Source: Micrococcus sp. (GTDB lineage: Bacteria > Actinomycetota > Actinomycetes > Actinomycetales > Micrococcaceae). From it: 35,370 nt of DNA. The notes beneath the pieces were generated by a model, which saw nothing but the letters and a program-made list of their open reading frames with translations, did no database searches and was not told the origin of the DNA. Positions 32,581 to 35,370 of this stretch are shown here, one piece after another. The stretch covers positions 17,747-53,116 of the forward strand of contig NZ_JAUNHR010000004.1 in NCBI RefSeq assembly GCF_030523875.1, in the 5' to 3' direction. The number at the start of each line of letters is the position of its first letter. Within the stretch, counting starts at the first letter, position 1. Position numbers and translations under genes: made by a program.

Positions 32581-32609
32581 TTGACCGTCACTGCGGTGGG
32601 TCATATCCT
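32581..32609 (+). promoter_or_regulatory. SigA-type promoter of the interrupted Tat-like gene
   Basis: TTGACC (32581-32586), a 17-base spacer and TATCCT (32604-32609) form the clearest housekeeping-sigma promoter in the window. Transcription would begin near 32616, giving a leader of about 50 bases with the SD GAGGAG at 32653-32658 before the ATG at 32668. Confidence 0.75.
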
Positions 32610-32667
32610 CAAGGGGCAGAGATCGAATCTGGTAAGTCAGCAGATCCAACAGAGGAGAGATCGCGTC

Positions 32668-33303
32668 ATGAATTATGTTGATCGTCGAACCGTGCTGACA
32701 GGCGTTACCGCGTAGGCCTTCGCTGTCGCCTTCCCCGCCACCGCAATGGGCGCAGGAGGGGCCACTGCAACCTCAAGACCTGCTGCAGGTGTAGATCACA
32801 TTGTCACTCGCCTGGCGACCGAGTTCATCTTTGACGGGCGCCGCCTGGGCCTTAAGGGCGGCCTTGACGGCATAGCCAAGCGTTTCAATTTGACCTCAGC
32901 AGAGCGAGCAACCGTCGAGGCCATCCTTCAGCGGGCAAACTCCAAGGAGAACCGCGCGACGTCATCCCTCACCCAGGACCCGCTCGCACTCAAGCCACCT
33001 GAGGTGTCTTCACCAACAGCTGGCGGTGGCGCGCGACTGCTTTACCTGGATTACCACGCGCTGACCGCAGGCGTCGGGGCAGCACTCTATTCCGCCGCGC
33101 AGGTTGGCCCTGCGGCTCTCATGGCCGCTTGGACAGTATTCACCGCCGCCATGAGTGGCCCGATCGCTGTGGGGGCCGCAATTTTGGGGGGAACATTCTT
33201 TGCGGACCTGGGGGTAAAAATCCTCGGCGCCGTCGCCCAGCAGAAGGGAATTGCCATCTACGCCCAGTGGGGCATCCCCCCGTTGCGCTCTGAGATTGAA
33301 TGA
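32668..33303 (+). pseudogene. Exported protein with twin-arginine-like signal, interrupted by an in-frame TAG at codon 16
   Basis: From the ATG at 32668 the frame reads MNYVDRRTVLTGVTA, then TAG (32713-32715), then AFAVAFPATA and continues open to 33303 (211 codons including the amber). RR followed by a hydrophobic core and an A-T-A cleavage site looks like a Tat signal peptide, and the reading frame on both sides of the TAG belongs to it. The mature part of about 180 residues has a helical region (AKRFNLTSAERATVEAILQ) and a Gly/Ala-rich hydrophobic C-terminus (AAWTVFTAAMSGPIAVGAAI and neighbours) that could insert in membranes. SD and promoter upstream are intact. An ATG at 32746 could start a signal-less form but has no SD. 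Less GC-rich than neighbours. Family not recognised. Confidence 0.75.
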
Positions 33304-33332
33304 CACGCGACCAGTAAAAAGAAAGGACTCCC

Positions 33333-33701
33333 ATGTTCTCTCAAAACCGAACTGGCATCATTCCCGTCCCCGAGCTCCTTGCCTCCGTCGGCGGCATCCT
33401 GGCGGTCGATTCCCTCCGCCGAGACGCCCTCGGTGAGAATCCGTGGTGGTACGTCGCCGTCGCAGGGGTCGTCGCCCTCGTCCTGTTCGCATGGGGTGTC
33501 CAACGCTCGGCCTCTCTCGGCGCGGCGTTCGTGGTCAAGACCGTCCTGTTCTTCCTCGGACTCGGTCTCCTCCTGGCATGGCCCAGCCCCTGGGCCTCCG
33601 CCGTCATCGTTCTCGGAGCCGTCCCGTACGCCGTCGGCTACGTCGTGTGGTCCTCGCGGGCCACTCCTCGCGCGACGAACGAGACGGTCTCGACCGCCTG
33701 A
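33333..33701 (+). CDS. Unrecognised small membrane protein following the interrupted exported-protein gene
   Basis: 122 residues with three clear helices (about 38-57, 64-83, 87-106) and a weaker one near 11-27. AAAGGA lies five to six bases before the ATG at 33333. It starts 29 bases after the interrupted gene on the same strand and was probably co-transcribed from the promoter at 32581. No family recognised. By analogy with the 27494-28507 pair it may be an immunity or partner protein for the exported product; that is inference from arrangement only, as I see no sequence similarity between the two membrane proteins. Confidence 0.75.
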   Translation: MFSQNRTGIIPVPELLASVGGILAVDSLRRDALGENPWWYVAVAGVVALVLFAWGVQRSASLGAAFVVKTVLFFLGLGLLLAWPSPWASAVIVLGAVPYAVGYVVWSSRATPRATNETVSTA

Positions 33702-33783
33702 CCCCACCATCCACTGACTGGGGGCCGTCCCACATCCGGGGCGGTCCTCAGCCGTGTTCTCCCTGTGACCCGCATACACCCTC

Positions 33784-33789
33784 TACCCT
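33784..33789 (+). promoter_or_regulatory. -10-like box for a leaderless amidase mRNA
   Basis: TACCCT ends seven bases before the ATG at 33797 and no SD is present, as at the rhodanese gene, which has the same hexamer at the same distance. Confidence 0.6.
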
Positions 33790-33796
33790 GATCCGC

Positions 33797-35266
33797 ATGG
33801 CTGAGCACCTCGACGGCACCGCCACCTCCCCCTCCTCCCCCGCGCCCGGACCGGGCCGGCTGTTGGGCCGCAGTGCGTATGCACTGGCTCAGGACCTCGC
33901 CTCGGGCGCCCTCAGCTCCCGGGAGGTGACGACGGCGGCCCTCGCCGCCGCCGAGTCCCGCGCCGACCTGGGGCTCTTCGCCCACCTGGACCCGGACGCG
34001 GCGCTGGCCCAGGCCGCCGCCGCAGACGAGCGCCACGCGGCGCACCGGCCCGAGCGCGACACGGTCGCCCTCGGCCTCCTGCACGGCCTGCCGACGGCGG
34101 TGAAGGACCTCACGGACGTGGCCGGGATGCCCACCCGCCGCGGCTCCGCGCTGCTGGCCGACGCCCCGCCGGCCGCGCAGGACGACCCCCTCGTGGCCCG
34201 CCTGCGGGAGGCCGGCACCGTGGTGCTGGGCAAGACCACGGTCCCGGAGTTCGGCCTGGACTCCTACTCGGAGAACCTCGTGGGCCCGCCGGCCCGCAAC
34301 CCGCTGGACCCCGCCCGCACGCCAGGGGGCTCCTCCGGCGGCTCGGCGGCGGCCGTGGCTGCGGGGATCCTGCCGTTCGCGCCCGGCTCGGACGGCGGCG
34401 GCTCGATCCGCATCCCGGCGGCCGCCTGCGGGCTGGTGGGCCTGAAGCCGGGCCGCGGCACGGTGCCCACGGACGAGGCCGAGGACACCGTGCGCACGCT
34501 GACCGTGTCCGGTCCACTGGCGCACACCGTGGAGGACGCGGCCCTGCTGTTCGACGTGATGGCCAATCCGGAGGGCCTGGGCGGCCGGACGCTGGCGGAC
34601 GTGCGCCGGGCGGCGGAGGACCGGCGGGCCGGGACCCCGCACGCCGGCGCCCGCATCGGCCTGAGCACCGTCTCCCCGTTCCCCCCGGCGGTGGAGGTTG
34701 GCCTGGCCCGCCCCGCGCTGGCGGCCCTCACGCGGGCCGGCGCCCTCCTCGAGGCCGGCGGGCACGCGGTGGAGCCCTTCAGCCCGTACTACGGGGAGCG
34801 CTACCACGAGGACTTCCGCACCGTGTGGACCTCGGGGCTGCTGCGGGCTCCCCTCCCCCCGGACGCCGAGGAGCGCGTGGGAGCGGTGGCCGCCTCCTTC
34901 CTGCGCTCGGCCCGGGCGGCCGGGCCGGAGGACATCGCGGCCGCCGTCGAGCGTCTGGAGGACTGGGCGCAGAACGTGCGCGCCCAGTTCGGCTCGGTGG
35001 ACGTGGTGATGACGCCGGTGCTGGCCGCCGCGCCCCCGGAGGTCGGGCACTTCCTGGCCCTGCCCCCGGAGGAGAACTACGCGGCCCAGTGCGCCTTCAC
35101 CCCCTACACCTCGATGGTCAACGTGCTCGGGCTGCCCGCGGTGTCCGTGCCGGTGGACCGGGACGAGGCCGGGCTGAGCTGGTCCGTGCAGCTGATCGGC
35201 CGGCCCGGCGCGGAGGGGCGCCTGCTCGAGCTCGCCGCCCACCTGGAGGTGCTGCTGGCCGGCTGA
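33797..35266 (+). CDS. Amidase-signature family hydrolase
   Basis: 489 residues. The Ser-cisSer-Lys triad is visible: Lys in [13 protein letters not shown], the amidase signature [38 protein letters not shown] with the nucleophilic Ser in GGSI, and the remaining Ser in the GGSSGG loop. The C-terminal part has [16 protein letters not shown] and [16 protein letters not shown]. It resembles stand-alone amidases and GatA, but no gatB or gatC is adjacent, so a general carboxamide hydrolase is likelier than the tRNA amidotransferase subunit. The ATG at 33797 fits the usual N-terminal extent and the leaderless box; the frame is open further upstream but overlaps the membrane-protein gene. Confidence 0.93.
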   Translation: MAEHLDGTATSPSSPAPGPGRLLGRSAYALAQDLASGALSSREVTTAALAAAESRADLGLFAHLDPDAALAQAAAADERHAAHRPERDTVALGLLHGLPTAVKDLTDVAGMPTRRGSALLADAPPAAQDDPLVARLREAGTVVLGKTTVPEFGLDSYSENLVGPPARNPLDPARTPGGSSGGSAAAVAAGILPFAPGSDGGGSIRIPAAACGLVGLKPGRGTVPTDEAEDTVRTLTVSGPLAHTVEDAALLFDVMANPEGLGGRTLADVRRAAEDRRAGTPHAGARIGLSTVSPFPPAVEVGLARPALAALTRAGALLEAGGHAVEPFSPYYGERYHEDFRTVWTSGLLRAPLPPDAEERVGAVAASFLRSARAAGPEDIAAAVERLEDWAQNVRAQFGSVDVVMTPVLAAAPPEVGHFLALPPEENYAAQCAFTPYTSMVNVLGLPAVSVPVDRDEAGLSWSVQLIGRPGAEGRLLELAAHLEVLLAG

Positions 35267-35370
35267 GCGGCCGGGCAGCGCCCCCGGGCACACGACGACG
35301 GCGCCGCACCCCTCGGGCGGATTCAGGGGGTCCTCGCAACACCTGATGGTCTAGACGGCCGTCAGTAGAT
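35267..35370. other. Window end after the amidase gene, no gene seen
   Basis: The last 104 bases hold no supportable gene, tRNA or convincing terminator. The final 25 bases are less GC-rich and may belong to the upstream region of a gene beyond the window. Confidence 0.4.

Noticed and set aside
28609-32583. Possible tRNA-Ser or other tRNA near serS
   Set aside because: I looked in the spacers around serS, the lipid kinase, pheA and the rhodanese gene and found no cloverleaf or TTC-loop pattern.
1-35370. CRISPR array
   Set aside because: No regularly spaced short repeats; the only repeats are the paired hairpins and two-copy direct repeats listed.

Overview
The window is very GC-rich DNA with strong third-position G/C bias and many GTG starts. 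Its gene order is that of a high-GC actinobacterium: dacB, DUF2342 metalloprotease, tilS, hpt, ftsH, folE, folP, folB, folK, DUF3180 and two PH-domain genes, with ppa divergent. Gene content and protein style fit Micrococcaceae, most likely Micrococcus or a close relative. That is inference from memory of the families, not a database result.

Layout. (1) 1-1806: the start of a probable DUF3806 gene, then a low-molecular-weight phosphatase and a fructosamine-kinase-type protein that probably form a deglycation pair. (2) 17542 down to 1914, almost all on the minus strand: dacB, DUF2342 protease, tilS and hpt, then ftsH followed by a tightly coupled chain folE-phzF-folP-folB-folK-DUF3180-PH-PH-DUF2520. 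Seven of its junctions are 4-base ATGA/GTGA overlaps. The chain joins membrane proteolysis, tetrahydrofolate synthesis and membrane-associated PH proteins. A PhzF-like gene sits inside the folate genes. The block is interrupted between hpt and ftsH by one plus-strand gene (11731-12735), an AbiEi/DUF559-type putative nuclease bracketed by two related long hairpins. (3) 17739-20933: ppa on the plus strand, then a Schlafen/AlbA-type ATP-binding regulator divergent from a SatD-like HTH protein, with a 21-bp-spaced direct repeat between them. (4) 20952-27393: a HAD phosphatase, a membrane-lipid operon (DUF2156 lipid aminoacyltransferase with a rhomboid-like N-terminus, an esterase with N-terminal membrane helices, DUF1345 membrane protein) and a divergent alpha/beta hydrolase. 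(5) 28609-32446: a housekeeping block, serS divergent from a diacylglycerol kinase, then pheA coupled to a rhodanese. (6) Two less GC-rich islands flank that block, 27394-28507 and about 32560-33701. Each holds an exported small protein followed by a small multi-pass membrane protein. I recognise neither family; the arrangement resembles secreted effector plus immunity. In the second island the exported protein has an intact promoter, SD and twin-arginine-like signal but an in-frame TAG at codon 16. (7) 33797-35266: an amidase-signature hydrolase.

Six genes (dacB, the 26560 hydrolase, serS, diacylglycerol kinase, rhodanese, amidase) have a TAnnnn -10-like box, TAnnnT in five of them, exactly 6-7 bases before the start codon, the pattern expected of leaderless transcripts.

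Most novel candidates: the hairpin-bracketed DUF559 gene (organised like a REP/RAYT unit but with a Vsr-like nuclease), the two exported-protein/membrane-protein cassettes, the amber-interrupted Tat-like signal, the PhzF inside the folate operon, and the rhomboid-like domain fused to a lipid aminoacyltransferase.
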